Positions 63,216 to 64,000 of a stretch of DNA of 64,000 bases are shown here, one piece after another. Source of the stretch: Saprospiraceae bacterium (lineage in GTDB: Bacteria; Bacteroidota; Bacteroidia; Chitinophagales; Saprospiraceae). The notes beneath the pieces were generated by a model. That model did not search any database. It was not told where the DNA came from and worked only from the letters and a program-made list of their open reading frames with translations. Made by a program: the position numbers and the translations under genes. The stretch's first letter is position 1. Each line of letters opens with the position of its first letter. The DNA is taken from NCBI GenBank assembly GCA_028285545.1, contig JANQPA010000040.1, forward strand, positions 124,001 to 188,000. Reading direction: 5' to 3'.

Positions 63216-63646
63216 ATACTATGGTTTGTACTTCCGATCAACAATAAAAGTTTGCAAGTGTTCAAGTTTGCAAGCCTGTCTACCGACAGGTAGATGTTCA
63301 AGTTTGCAAGTTATTAGGATTCAAGAGGTAAATTAATCACAAGACTGTTTCTAATACACTCCTAAGCCTTAAAACAATATTAATTTTTGATAAAATTTCT
63401 CATAACTATCGAAAAGTTATAATTTAGAGAAGTGTTTTGGGAATGGCATCATTTATTGAATACTGCCAAACGGAATTCCCTTCTCTGTTATCAAAAACAA
63501 AAGCTAGTTAATAACCATGAACATTTACAAGGGTACCTGCTTTCCACTTCTATGTGATTTTTCATTTTTTAGATAAGGATTCTTTTAATGCTTCATTGGT
63601 TTACTAGTGAAATTGGACGACTTATTTGTAAACAATAAATTAATCT
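63216..63646. other. Divergent intergenic region with word repeats
   Basis: This 431-bp gap holds the 16-bp word array with its palindromic insert (63250-63318); beyond it I saw no gene and no clear consensus promoter for the peptide-binding lipoprotein. Confidence 0.4.
63250..63318. repeat. 16-bp word array interrupted by a 21-bp palindromic element
   Basis: The GTGTTCAAGTTTGCAA word array seen after scpB recurs here, but it is split at 63274-63294 by a 21-bp element whose core is CCTGTC-TACC-GACAGG. Removing the element restores the repeat's reading (TTTGCAAG then TGTTCAAG). The same 21 bp occur in the opposite orientation at 46936-46956. Confidence 0.8.
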
Positions 63647-64000
63647 ATGACCATGAATCGCCAACATTTCCCCGCACTTTTTAGTGTAATTATTCTTGCT
63701 TTTACTGTTTTTTCCTGTGGAAACTCAGATAATGAAGGATCTGAAAACCAAATAGACTTTCAACGAACAGATAATTCTGTGGCCATAAGAGTTCTAAATG
63801 ATGCCGATGTTCTTAACCCCATGTTATCTTCCATCAATACCAGTACCATGATTTCTGATCAAGTGTTTCAGTACATGCTGACAAATGATCCGGAAACTCT
63901 GGACTTAGTACCCCAACTAGCAAAATCCAGGCCTGCAGTTGAGAATCTAGAGGATGGACCTTATAAGGGGGGCTTAAAGTTCACCTTTGAAATCCATGAA
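63647..64000 (+). CDS. Peptide ABC transporter substrate-binding lipoprotein, N-terminal part (SBP family 5)
   Basis: The frame is open to the window edge (118 codons). It starts MTMNRQHFPALFSVIILAFT with lipobox VFSC, so it should be a membrane-anchored lipoprotein; the ATG at 63653 is an alternative start. The mature part IRVLNDADVLNPMLSSINTS, SDQVFQYMLTNDPETLDLVP and LKFTFEIHE matches the DppA/OppA-type binding-protein pattern (early DxLNPxxS, VFxxLxxxDPxTLxLxPxLA). The rest of the gene and any permease partners lie beyond the window. Confidence 0.82.
   Translation, partial: MTMNRQHFPALFSVIILAFTVFSCGNSDNEGSENQIDFQRTDNSVAIRVLNDADVLNPMLSSINTSTMISDQVFQYMLTNDPETLDLVPQLAKSRPAVENLEDGPYKGGLKFTFEIHE

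Overview
The window is chromosomal DNA of a Bacteroidota species. The best guess is a gliding or filamentous Saprospiria (Lewinella-like) bacterium, but no rRNA gene is present to confirm it. The evidence is: a short primary sigma factor (289 aa); several TAnnTTTG -7 promoter boxes, some paired with an upstream TTG; three secreted proteins ending in type IX secretion (T9SS) sorting domains; the T9SS lipoprotein SprE/PorW; a Bacteroidota-type ribosomal protein THX; DUF2480; and very few Shine-Dalgarno sequences. No tRNA, rRNA, CRISPR array, insertion sequence, phage or plasmid gene was seen, so this reads as core chromosome.

Layout. 0-1.1 kb: rpsL-rpsG-fusA operon on the minus strand (fusA cut by the window edge). 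1.3-4.8 kb: a REC-AraC response regulator and a soluble multi-PAS histidine kinase. 4.9-12.3 kb: a CpdA-like phosphoesterase, an unrecognised membrane protein paired with an S9 peptidase, a DinB-like protein, a polytopic glycosyltransferase and aldose 1-epimerase. 12.3-25.3 kb: a T9SS cargo block with a choice-of-anchor-L protein, a 2352-residue protein made of about 20 copies of a ~111-residue cysteine-containing repeat, and a PKD-rich protein, with rplS between the last two. 25.6-30.7 kb: a degenerate YrdC-like protein, a CtpA-type S41 protease, an Lrp/AsnC regulator, the primary sigma factor and a START-like protein. 30.7-37.2 kb: an AddB-like nuclease, a LolA-like protein, an M19 dipeptidase lipoprotein and a TonB-C/TPR protein. 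37.3-40.4 kb: glgC, glgA and the tiny THX gene. 40.6-46.9 kb: a GH3-like enzyme, a lipoprotein, an alpha/beta-hydrolase lipoprotein, a PLP-dependent decarboxylase and an MFS transporter. 47-54 kb: phenylacetate-type catabolic genes (PaaY-like, PaaZ, enoyl-CoA hydratase) with a fused 2-oxoacid dehydrogenase E1 and a PqqB-like metallo-hydrolase. 54-64 kb: ScpB, DUF2480, a lytic transglycosylase, SprE/PorW, an M23 peptidase, a HAD-like protein, a TIGR01777 epimerase and the start of a peptide-binding lipoprotein.

How genes work together. The T9SS cargo proteins need the machinery to which SprE/PorW belongs. GlgC and GlgA make ADP-glucose and glycogen. PaaZ and the hydratase overlap by one base and follow a clear promoter with a TetR-like palindrome at its start site, suggesting an inducible aromatic-acid or acyl-CoA operon. 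The transglycosylase and M23 peptidase remodel peptidoglycan.

Non-coding structure is the most unusual part. Many gene ends carry exceptionally long perfect hairpins, including a loopless 74-bp perfect palindrome between the Lrp and sigma-factor genes. Several intergenic gaps are built from short reiterated 'words' that recur at distant loci. A 21-bp palindromic element occurs twice, each time cleanly inside such a word array. The best candidate for an undescribed protein system is the 20-repeat secreted protein.
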